DNA from: Nitratireductor sp.
GTDB lineage: Bacteria; Pseudomonadota; Alphaproteobacteria; Rhizobiales; Rhizobiaceae
DNA length: 6,664 bases
NCBI GenBank assembly: GCA_020441735.1
Contig: JAGRLQ010000191.1
Coordinates: 1-6,664 of the forward strand
Direction: 5' to 3'
Positions 1 to 5,831 of the stretch are shown here, in pieces. The notes under the pieces are model-generated. The model was not told the DNA's origin and searched no databases. It was given only the letters and a program-made list of their open reading frames with translations. How positions within the stretch are numbered: position 1 is the first letter of the stretch; the number at the start of each line of letters is the position of its first letter. Position numbers and translations under genes: made by a program.

Positions 1-422
1 TGGACATGATCCAGGGCCAGCAGACGTCCGGTGCCTGCTCGATCGCCCAATGGGCGGCTGTCGAAGCGCTCAACGGCCCGCAGGACTTCATCGAAGAACG
101 CCGAAAGGTCTTCGAAGAACGCCGCGATCTCGTCGTCTCCATGCTCAACCAGGCAACGGGGCTTTCCTGCCCGACGCCGGAAGGGGCGTTTTACGTCTAT
201 CCGTCCTGCAAAGGGTGTATCGGCAAAACCGCGCCGTCGGGCAAGGTGATCGAGACGGACGAGGATTTCGTTACCGAACTCCTGGAAACCGAAGGCGTTG
301 CCGTTGTGCATGGCTCGGCCTTCGGGCTTGGGCCGAATTTCCGCATCTCCTACGCCACGAGCACAGAGGATCTGACCGAGGCATGCGAGCGAATCCAGCG
401 ATTCTGCGCTGCCCTGCGCTAG
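1..422 (+). CDS. aatA: Aspartate aminotransferase (class I PLP-dependent), C-terminal part, 5' end cut by window
   Basis: This is the last 139 or so residues of a fold-type I, pyridoxal-phosphate-dependent aminotransferase, which interconverts aspartate and oxaloacetate using 2-oxoglutarate/glutamate in the cytoplasm. The frame is open from base 3 to the TAG at 420-422. The visible part is the small C-terminal domain. Recognisable blocks are QGQQTSGACSIAQWAAVEAL near the start, PEGAFYVYP in the middle, and GPNFRISYA near the end. The Arg codon at 342-344 matches the conserved family Arg that binds the substrate alpha-carboxylate. The PLP-binding Lys lies upstream of the window. The wording closely fits rhizobial AatA (about 400 residues) as I remember it. 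No strong terminator follows. Identification as a class I aminotransferase is firm; aspartate specificity rests on family resemblance. Confidence 0.93.
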   Translation, partial: DMIQGQQTSGACSIAQWAAVEALNGPQDFIEERRKVFEERRDLVVSMLNQATGLSCPTPEGAFYVYPSCKGCIGKTAPSGKVIETDEDFVTELLETEGVAVVHGSAFGLGPNFRISYATSTEDLTEACERIQRFCAALR

Positions 423-697
423 CAACCTCTGATTCTCTGCAAGCCGGGCCTGTAGCCAGCGGAAGCCTGTTTCAGCGCCGGCTCATGGTTAATGAAACGC
501 TGTTTTTTCAGGCTTTTGCCGGGGAAGCGTTGCGTGATTGCCACAGTGGGCAGCTATCAGGCACCTGACATCTGCCCAGGGCGGGAAAAAGCGGTATTTT
601 CTTTGCCAGCCCGGAGAAACTGGCCTAGTAAAACTACTTGTCTGGGGAGGGCTGCCCCGGGCTTTCGATGTAATCGGGGATGGTGGGCCGTCCATTG
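423..697. other. Intergenic region between aatA and the outer-membrane protein gene
   Basis: This 275-base stretch has short open frames on both strands, but none has a convincing ribosome site or protein-like composition. A loose inverted repeat (AGCCGG near 442, CCGGCT near 477) follows aatA but has a long loop and no T-run, so it is a poor terminator. Further on there is a possible sigma-70-like promoter (603-631) and a GC-rich block, GGGG-N7-CCCC (644-658), that could fold in the leader of the next gene. No RNA gene is recognised. Confidence 0.6.
603..631 (+). promoter_or_regulatory. Possible sigma-70-type promoter for the outer-membrane protein gene
   Basis: TTGCCA (603-608) matches 5 of 6 bases of the -35 consensus. 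It is followed after 17 bases by TAGTAA (626-631), a weak -10. A short inverted repeat GCCAG-N10-CTGGC (605-624) overlaps it and could be a regulator site or chance. Transcription would begin about 60 bases before the ATG at 698. The assignment rests on pattern alone. Confidence 0.3.
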
Positions 698-1609
698 ATG
701 AGGACTTGGATCAAGCGCTGGGGTTCGGCAATGGCCGTGGCTGCCGCATTGGCAAGCCCGGTTTCGGCTGCAGATCTTGCAGGTTCCGATGGCATCAACA
801 TGATTGATCCCACCCCTGTCGCCGAGCAGAAGCCGGCGGTCGATGGCATCAATTTCAAGTTCAGCGCGGTAAGCGGGGCGATTGGCGGCAATTCCAATCA
901 CATGTTCATCGCGTCGGTTGCGACGCCGATGCCGTTTGCTCCCAGCTTCGGCGCACAGCTTGATCTCGGCATTGGCCTTTACCGCGAGAGCTATACCAGC
1001 GCGGCAGCGGGGCTACATCTCTTCTACCGCAATCCTGATGTGGGCCTGCTCGGCATCTATGGCGACTGGGGCTACGTCAATCCGGAGCATGCCGGGCGGA
1101 TGGGCGTGGAAGGCTCGCTGTACAGCGGTCGCTTCACGATTGATGCATTTGCCGGTGTTCAGTTCGGTCAGCACGTGATGACCGAGTTTGTCGATGAGGT
1201 CGACTTCTCCTACTACTTCACGGACAATCTGCGCGGGTCGCTCGGCCATCGGCTGACATCGCGTGGCCATGCTGCCAATGTCAGTTTCGAGTTCATGCCG
1301 GAAGGTGGCGGCGGCTGGAGCCTCTTCGGTGAGGCGGAAGCCGGTGAGGACGAATACCACAGCGCCTGGCTTGGCCTGCGCTACTCCTTCGGCCAGAGCA
1401 GCGCCAATACGCTGATCGAGCGCGACCGGGTCGCCGACCCGCTGATCCGCATTCCCCGTAACCTGGCAAGCGTGACACGCTGCGGGGAAATCCAGGATCC
1501 CGACAACTACTATACCAGCTGGAACGGTTTCGAGACCAGCAAGCACGAGCACCTTTGCGCCGACGAGGAAGAGCTCGATGACCGCGGTGCCATCCAGGGC
1601 AAAAAGTAA
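698..1609 (+). CDS. Secreted, probable outer-membrane beta-barrel protein of unknown function
   Basis: The 303-residue protein begins with a Sec signal peptide: basic start (MRTWIKRW), hydrophobic core (AMAVAAALAS), and a likely signal peptidase I cut after VSA at residue 24. I chose the ATG at 698 because it gives a compact signal peptide; an in-frame ATG at 680 would add six residues. Residues ~50-232 alternate polar and hydrophobic residues in short segments separated by Gly/Asn/Asp turns (for example GAQLDLGIGLYRES, GLLGIYGDWGYV, SAWLGLRYSFG), with many aromatic residues near segment ends, as in outer-membrane barrels of roughly 8-12 strands. A charged tail (~233-303) follows, with only two cysteines, C262 and C287, which could form a disulfide in the oxidising periplasm. 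The segment around HLFYRNPDVGLLGIYG faintly recalls intimin/inverse-autotransporter barrels, but I do not assign it. It lies 100 bases before msrP on the same strand. I do not recognise a named family. Confidence 0.72.
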   Translation: MRTWIKRWGSAMAVAAALASPVSAADLAGSDGINMIDPTPVAEQKPAVDGINFKFSAVSGAIGGNSNHMFIASVATPMPFAPSFGAQLDLGIGLYRESYTSAAAGLHLFYRNPDVGLLGIYGDWGYVNPEHAGRMGVEGSLYSGRFTIDAFAGVQFGQHVMTEFVDEVDFSYYFTDNLRGSLGHRLTSRGHAANVSFEFMPEGGGGWSLFGEAEAGEDEYHSAWLGLRYSFGQSSANTLIERDRVADPLIRIPRNLASVTRCGEIQDPDNYYTSWNGFETSKHEHLCADEEELDDRGAIQGKK

Positions 1610-1639
1610 CCGTTAGAATCTCTGCTTTCCCTGATCTTC

Positions 1640-1658
1640 CAATTCTCGCGGAGAATTG
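1640..1658. promoter_or_regulatory. Perfect 8-bp inverted repeat upstream of msrP (possible operator or hairpin)
   Basis: The arms CAATTCTC (1640-1647) and GAGAATTG (1651-1658) are exact reverse complements around a 3-base GCG centre. The site lies 31 bases after the stop of the barrel gene and 51 bases before the msrP start. No T-run follows, so it does not look like an intrinsic terminator. The compact symmetric form and position favour a regulator-binding site for msrP. A GAATTC hexamer overlaps its right edge. Confidence 0.45.
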
Positions 1659-1696
1659 AATTCCCGTGTCAGCTTCTCTTGGTCTAAGAAACCGGT

Positions 1697-1709
1697 GGAG
1701 GTAGCGGGT
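1697..1709 (+). promoter_or_regulatory. Ribosome binding site that fixes the msrP start
   Basis: GGAGG at 1697-1701 lies 8 bases before the ATG at 1710. This supports that ATG over an in-frame TTG at 1656, which would place translated residues across the upstream inverted repeat. Confidence 0.8.
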
Positions 1710-2684
1710 ATGCACATTCTTCGAAAACCAGACTGGCATGTCGGCGAGAGCGCGGCGACGCCTGAAGACATGTTCCTCAATCGCCGGCAGGTGCTGGCCG
1801 GCATGGGTATCGGTATGGCTGGCGGGGTGGCCGGCAGCTTGATGGTGCCGCTTGCGGCTGCGGCTGCAGAGGAAGATCCGTCTGCCGGGCTCTATCCCGT
1901 CCCGCGCAACCAGTCCTATCAACTCGACCGGGAACTGACGCCAGAAGAAGTCAACAGCCGCTATAACAACTTCTATGAATTCGGCTCGCACAAGGAAATC
2001 CACAATGCCGCCCAGGTGCTGAAGATACGGCCCTGGGAGATCCGCATTGATGGCATGGTGGAGGAAGAAAAGACCATCGCCATCGACGATCTGCTGAAGG
2101 CGATGCCGCTCGAGGAACGGCTCTACCGCCACCGATGTGTCGAGGCATGGTCGATGACCATCCCTTGGTCGGGCTTTGCGATGAAGGCGCTGGTCGACTT
2201 TGCAAAGCCGGCTTCAAGCGCCAGATACATTCGCCTTGAAACCTTCCACGACAAGGAGATGGCGTCCGGCCAGGCGCAGTTCTGGTATCCCTGGCCCTAT
2301 GTTGAGGGCGTCACCCTGGCTGAAGCAACGAACGATCTCGCTTTCATGGTCACTGGCGCCTACGGCAAACCGCTTGCCAAACAGTTCGGCGCTCCGCTTC
2401 GGCTTGCCCTGCCGTGGAAATACGGTTTCAAGTCGATCAAGTCGATCCGCAAGATCACCTTCACCGATGAGCGGCCGGTCAGCTTCTGGGAACAGCTTGC
2501 GCCTGCCGAATACGGTTTCTGGGCCAATGTGAACCCGGAGGTGCCGCACCCAAGATGGAGCCAGGCGACAGAGCGGGTGCTGCATACCGGCGAGCGCGTG
2601 CCGACACTGCTCTACAATGGCTATGGCGAGCACGTGGCTGCCCTTTACGATGAGGTCGGCAAGACGGAGAAGATCTTCTACTGA
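1710..2684 (+). CDS. msrP: Protein-methionine-sulfoxide reductase catalytic subunit MsrP (YedY family)
   Basis: MsrP is a periplasmic molybdopterin enzyme that reduces methionine sulfoxide in oxidised envelope proteins, normally taking electrons from the membrane haem protein MsrQ. The 324-residue length is close to E. coli MsrP (334). The start has a good ribosome site. The N-terminus carries a Tat signal: NRRQVLAG (residues 24-31, twin Arg at 25-26), a Gly/Ala hydrophobic stretch (31-53), and a likely cut near AAAAAEE. This fits export of a folded cofactor-loaded protein. Family blocks include YNNFYEFG (85-92), HRCVEAWSM (141-149) with C143 as the expected molybdenum ligand, IPWSGF (151-156) and LPWKYGFKSIKSI (234-246). 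No msrQ follows: the next gene is on the opposite strand and its stop overlaps this one by 7 bases. Function is well supported; the electron donor is not visible. Confidence 0.95.
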   Translation: MHILRKPDWHVGESAATPEDMFLNRRQVLAGMGIGMAGGVAGSLMVPLAAAAAEEDPSAGLYPVPRNQSYQLDRELTPEEVNSRYNNFYEFGSHKEIHNAAQVLKIRPWEIRIDGMVEEEKTIAIDDLLKAMPLEERLYRHRCVEAWSMTIPWSGFAMKALVDFAKPASSARYIRLETFHDKEMASGQAQFWYPWPYVEGVTLAEATNDLAFMVTGAYGKPLAKQFGAPLRLALPWKYGFKSIKSIRKITFTDERPVSFWEQLAPAEYGFWANVNPEVPHPRWSQATERVLHTGERVPTLLYNGYGEHVAALYDEVGKTEKIFY

Positions 2685-3577
2685 CCGCTGCTTCCGTCGG
2701 CGCCCACCTGGTGCACGACACCGGCTGCCAGTAGTTCTTCGGGAACAGGAAACCACATTTCCTGCGGCCGGCTGGCAAACACCTGCTCAAGAAAAGCTTC
2801 GCTGAAGCCCGCATCCCTGAAGCGCTGAAGATCGCGTTCCTGCTCCTTCAACGGATTGGTGACGACGATGTCGTAATCGGCATCGACCTTGTACTGGTGG
2901 AACCCGAGCCTGGCGGTCTGCGATATACTGCGCTGCGTCCCGCCGGAAAAGGCGATGGTGCAGGCCGAACTGCACCGGGTATCGACCCTTGTTGCCAGTT
3001 TTCTTGCAGCAAAAAGCTTCGCAAGGCCGCGGCCTTCGTAAATATTGCCGCCATCGCTTTCCAGGATCACCAGTTGGACGCCGGGGCTCTTTTCGAGCAA
3101 TTCGCCGACGCGGCGGGTTGAACCCAGTTCGATCGAGCCGGTGAGCCGCAGGGCATTTCCCTCGATCGTCAGGTCGTATTTTTCGGCGTGTTCGCGGTCC
3201 ATACGGGTCAGGAAATTCTCTTCTTCCGGCACCTTGAGGGTGAATTGCCAGGATTGCAGAGCGTAGGTGGCGGTCAGGAAGAAGATCAACACCATGGAGA
3301 TCTGCGCGCCCCAGACAAGCGCCTGGGAGCCGGTGTGCCTGTAAAACTGATCGCTGGCGCGGATGACGCCGACGATCTGCCAGACCAGCAGCGGACCGTT
3401 GATCAGGAAGGAGAGGGTGAGAACCAGTGCAGCATGGTCGCTGTAGTCGCCGCCCTTTTCAGGCGTCAGCAGGTGCTGCAGCCCAAACAGGGCAGCCCGC
3501 AGGCCAACCAGATTGACCCAGAAGCTCCAGGTGAGCGACTGCCTGCCTTGCCAGTGATTGCTCAGATAGCCGAGCAT
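2678..3577 (-). CDS. Inner-membrane protein with periplasmic ClpP-like domain (COG3904-like)
   Basis: The 299-residue protein has three likely membrane helices (about 17-37, 49-72 and 86-108). Arg residues between helices 2 and 3 and acidic residues between 1 and 2 predict that residues 109-299 face the periplasm. That part has a ClpP/crotonase-type pattern: VILESDGGNIYEG (170-182), then RCSSACTIAFSGG (201-213), then ARLGFHQY (222-229). S204 and H227 sit where ClpP has its nucleophile Ser and its His in the HQP motif; the third catalytic residue is not clear. C202 and C206 flank the putative nucleophile and could be disulfide-bonded. AGAGGAAA precedes the ATG by about 7 bases. It begins 18 bases after the six-repeat gene, so the two are probably one operon. 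Family placement is from motif memory; peptidase activity and substrate are unproven. Confidence 0.78.
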   Translation of the reverse strand: MLGYLSNHWQGRQSLTWSFWVNLVGLRAALFGLQHLLTPEKGGDYSDHAALVLTLSFLINGPLLVWQIVGVIRASDQFYRHTGSQALVWGAQISMVLIFFLTATYALQSWQFTLKVPEEENFLTRMDREHAEKYDLTIEGNALRLTGSIELGSTRRVGELLEKSPGVQLVILESDGGNIYEGRGLAKLFAARKLATRVDTRCSSACTIAFSGGTQRSISQTARLGFHQYKVDADYDIVVTNPLKEQERDLQRFRDAGFSEAFLEQVFASRPQEMWFPVPEELLAAGVVHQVGADGSSGQ

Positions 3578-3595
3578 GCAGCCGTTTCCTCTGCC

Positions 3596-4789
3596 CTAGT
3601 TGCCGCATCTGCCGATGGGCTCCTTCGATATCCGGTTTGCAAATTCATCGAACCGAATGCGCACGCGCTGGGAACCCTCGCAGCCTTCGACGGAGAATTG
3701 CAGGCGGGAAAGGCCACGTTTGCGCAGGACATCGCCTAGATCGTCGATCTCCAGCCCGTTGCACCGGCCGAGCTCACGCTCTTCGATCAGCTTGCCGTTG
3801 CGGGCCAGCACGACGTGACGGAGGCGGCGGTCCTGACAGCCGCGGGTGATGAAACGGTCTTTCTCCTCAATCACCGTGATGTTGGTATAGCCGCTGTTTT
3901 GCATGCTTTCTTCCACCTCGGCTGCGGTGAATTCGGTACGGCAGCGACCGGTGCGGACCTGATTGGTGATCTCGCCCCAGCGGTTGAGGGTGACCTCGAA
4001 GCGCATGGGTCCCTTGCAGGCACTGACGACATAGCGCGGCAGCCTGGCATCGATGACGGCGATGTCGTCATAACCGTCCTCGCGCAGCCTGCTGACGATA
4101 CCGTCCCTGTCGAGCGCCCCCCGGCAGGCACCGATGCGCCGGGATGAGACGATGTCGCCAAGCTGGTTGATGACGAGTTCCATCCGGTCACGGCGCAGAC
4201 AAGCTTCGGCGACGTAGCGTGGCAGCTGGCGGTTGGTGAAGTTGATGCGGTCATAGCCCTGCTCCTCAAGCCGGGCGGTGATGTCCTGGGGTGAAAGCGC
4301 ATCCTGGCATTCGCCGATACGGCGCTCGCGGCCGATATCACCATAATAGTTCACCTCAACGCGGTAGCGGTCGCCGTCACGGCAACCAATGGCCAGGAAT
4401 TTTCCGGCCCGGTCCTCGATGGTAATGCGCCGGTAGCCGGCCTGCCGCAGCTGTTTGCGCACGGCTGCTTCATCGAGCACGCTGCGGCAGTTGCCGATCA
4501 CCTTGCGGTCAACCTTGCCGGTCCATTCAAACTTGACGCGGTAGCGCTTGCCGTCCTTGCAGGCATCGAAGGAGGAGGAAGAAAGTCCGATCTTGTTGGT
4601 ATCGATGCGGTCGTAGCCTTCACGGGCAAGCCACTGCCTGAACTCCGCCTCGCTGCCACCGATCTGAATGTTGAGCTGGGCCTGGGCGCTTGCAGTCACG
4701 GCAATCAGCAGCAGGCAGGAAACCACCATCTGCCGTGCGGCGGTCCATGACCAAATAATCCTGCTGAATGAATGAACTGCCTGCCGCAT
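3596..4789 (-). CDS. Secreted six-repeat protein with one cysteine pair per repeat (PepSY-like modules suspected)
   Basis: The 397-residue protein is exported: a long N-terminal region, a hydrophobic core (MVVSCLLLIAVTA, residues 21-33) and a likely signal peptidase I site after ASAQA (33-37). The ATG at 4789 has GGGAGAAGAG just upstream; the open frame continues further 5' only as a shadow of the LysR gene. An inner ATG (residue 21) would give a shorter signal peptide but lacks a ribosome site. The mature part is six tandem units of about 60 residues: 46-105, 106-165, 166-226, 227-287, 288-346 and 347-397. Each has an N-terminal helix ending in GY (GL in the last), a strand, Cys, a strand pair around a Gly turn, then IGxC. 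The helix plus beta-hairpin pattern recalls PepSY/BLIP-type modules, but no family is certain. It is the first gene of the operon with the ClpP-like membrane protein. Confidence 0.8.
   Translation of the reverse strand: MRQAVHSFSRIIWSWTAARQMVVSCLLLIAVTASAQAQLNIQIGGSEAEFRQWLAREGYDRIDTNKIGLSSSSFDACKDGKRYRVKFEWTGKVDRKVIGNCRSVLDEAAVRKQLRQAGYRRITIEDRAGKFLAIGCRDGDRYRVEVNYYGDIGRERRIGECQDALSPQDITARLEEQGYDRINFTNRQLPRYVAEACLRRDRMELVINQLGDIVSSRRIGACRGALDRDGIVSRLREDGYDDIAVIDARLPRYVVSACKGPMRFEVTLNRWGEITNQVRTGRCRTEFTAAEVEESMQNSGYTNITVIEEKDRFITRGCQDRRLRHVVLARNGKLIEERELGRCNGLEIDDLGDVLRKRGLSRLQFSVEGCEGSQRVRIRFDEFANRISKEPIGRCGN
3599..4654 (-). repeat. Six tandem ~60-residue protein repeats
   Basis: GY (or GL) motifs lie at residues 58, 118, 178, 239, 300 and 359. 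Cysteine pairs lie at 77/101, 136/161, 197/222, 258/283, 318/343 and 370/395, so the in-pair spacing is 24 once and 25 five times. The last unit is about eight residues shorter between the GL motif and its first Cys. The repeat is seen at protein level; the DNA of the units has diverged, which suggests old duplications rather than recent expansion. Confidence 0.9.
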
Positions 4790-4800
4790 CGCTCTTCTCC
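4790..4800 (-). promoter_or_regulatory. Ribosome binding site that fixes the start of the six-repeat gene
   Basis: Read on the - strand, AGGGAGAAGAGCG directly precedes the ATG at 4789, placing GGGAG about 8 bases upstream. This supports the long signal-peptide start over the inner ATG at 4729, whose upstream bases (GCACGGCAG) are not ribosome-site-like. Confidence 0.65.
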
Positions 4801-4820
4801 CTATAACCTCTTCTTGCCAG

Positions 4821-4849
4821 ACGTTAGAGAACGCGATGAAGACAGACAA
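4821..4849 (-). promoter_or_regulatory. Possible promoter of the six-repeat/ClpP-like operon
   Basis: On the - strand TTGTCT (4849-4844) is followed after 17 bases by TAACGT (4826-4821), about 30 bases before the ATG. Both boxes are imperfect (4 of 6 and 3 of 6). It lies in the only sizeable gap between the LysR gene and this operon, 98 bases long, where a promoter would be expected if the genes are not all read from trxB. Confidence 0.3.
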
Positions 4850-4887
4850 GTGCAGACGTCTAGGCGCACAGCCCCCCGCGCGATGAC

Positions 4888-5778
4888 TCAGAATTCCCAG
4901 TGGCGGGCCTTGGAGATCAGAAAGTCGCGGAAGGCCGTGAGTTTTGCCGAACCCCGCATCGACTGGGGATAGCAGAAATAGGTATCGAAGCTGGGCACAT
5001 CGGCGCTTTGCAGCAGTGGTATCACGGTGTGGCCTTCCTCGACCACGTAGTCGGGCAGCACGGCAATGCCCGCACCCTGTTCGGTGATCTTGCGCAACGC
5101 AATGATGTTGTTGACCTCGAAGGCCGGAATGCGGGGATTGTTTTCCGGCCGTCCGACCGTTTTCAGCCAGTTCATGTCGGCCAGATAGGCGGGCGCGTTT
5201 TCGCCAAAGGCCAGAATGCGGTGATCGTCGAGTTCGTCGACGCTTGCCGGTTGCCCGTGGCGCTTGAGATAGCCGGGGGAGGCATAGATGTGGAAATGCA
5301 CGGTGAACAGCTTGCGCTGGATGATGTCGGCCTGGCTTGGCTGACGCAGGCGGATGGCGCAATCAGCCTGCCTTGTGGCAAGGTCGAGTTCTTCATTCAG
5401 AAGATTCAACTCGACCTGGACTTCCGGATAAAGATCGAGAAACTCGTGGATGCGGGAAGTCAGCCAGCTTGTTCCCAGCCCCACCGTGGTGGTGATGCGC
5501 AGCTTGCCGGTCGGCTTTTCAGTCGATTCCGTCAATGAATTGACGGTTCGCTGAAGCTTCAGCAGCACGTCGTGAACGGTATGGTAGAGCGTTTCGCCCT
5601 GTTCGGTCAGCACCAGGCCGCGGGCGTGGCGGGCGAAAAGCGGAACGCCGAGATCGGACTCAAGGGCGCTTACCTGCCGCGAGATGGCCGATTGGCTCAG
5701 ATTGAGCTGGTTGGCGGCATGGGTAAAGCTGCCGGCGTCGGCGACGCTGTGAAATATCCGCAACTTGTCCCAGTCCAT
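4888..5778 (-). CDS. lsrB: LysR-family transcriptional regulator, LsrB/VtlR type
   Basis: The 296-residue length is typical of LysR regulators. The N-terminal winged helix-turn-helix (residues 2-60) includes GSFTHAANQLNLSQSAISRQ and the family wing ending LVLTEQGE. The effector-binding domain (about 90-290) has LRITTTVGLGTSWLT, ADCAIRLRQP (138-147) and VPSFDTYFCYP (261-271), which I associate with the LsrB/VtlR group of Rhizobiales, regulators linked to redox control, envelope or surface-polysaccharide genes and small RNAs in symbionts and pathogens. The neighbouring trxB supports this. Only two cysteines are present, C140 and C269. GGAGAA precedes the ATG by about 5 bases. It begins 53 bases after the trxB stop with no clear terminator, so read-through from trxB is likely. 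LysR membership is certain; the LsrB orthologue call is likely but the sequence is somewhat divergent from the symbiont proteins as I remember them. Confidence 0.87.
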   Translation of the reverse strand: MDWDKLRIFHSVADAGSFTHAANQLNLSQSAISRQVSALESDLGVPLFARHARGLVLTEQGETLYHTVHDVLLKLQRTVNSLTESTEKPTGKLRITTTVGLGTSWLTSRIHEFLDLYPEVQVELNLLNEELDLATRQADCAIRLRQPSQADIIQRKLFTVHFHIYASPGYLKRHGQPASVDELDDHRILAFGENAPAYLADMNWLKTVGRPENNPRIPAFEVNNIIALRKITEQGAGIAVLPDYVVEEGHTVIPLLQSADVPSFDTYFCYPQSMRGSAKLTAFRDFLISKARHWEF

Positions 5779-5831
5779 GACCGTTCTCCGTCATCATCCC
5801 CGTGATGGCGATGACCGTCTCAATATCGAGC
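5779..5831 (-). other. Short trxB-lsrB spacer with small inverted repeats
   Basis: The 53-base gap holds an imperfect palindrome next to the trxB stop (5819-5830, CTCAATATCGAG) and a CATCA-N6-TGATG dyad (5792-5807) close to the regulator's ribosome site. Neither has a T-run, so neither looks like a terminator. They may be regulator half-sites or chance. Confidence 0.3.

Noticed and set aside
441..482. Terminator hairpin after aatA
   Set aside because: The six-base arms are separated by about 30 bases and no T-run follows.
492..698. Small + strand gene in the aatA-barrel gap (68 residues)
   Set aside because: It lacks a ribosome site, its composition is shadow-like (rich in Arg, Trp and Cys), and it runs into the start of the next gene. 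A - strand frame over the same bases is no better.
1656..1709. TTG start for msrP at 1656
   Set aside because: It overlaps the inverted repeat, has no ribosome site, and adds residues before a normal Tat signal. The ATG at 1710 has GGAGG at 8 bases.
1293..2132. Long - strand frame of 279 residues across the barrel gene and msrP
   Set aside because: It crosses two well-supported + strand genes, is rich in Arg/His/Cys, and has no recognisable domain; it is a codon-bias shadow of GC-rich DNA.
4854..4861. Palindrome AGACGTCT upstream of the six-repeat gene
   Set aside because: Only 8 bases, and such short palindromes are expected by chance; no further symmetry around it.
4790..5362. In-frame extension of the six-repeat protein upstream of 4789, giving a 588-residue frame
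   Set aside because: The extension lies largely over the LysR gene in another frame, is Arg/His/Pro-rich as shadow frames are, and would bury the clear signal peptide. A good ribosome site precedes 4789.
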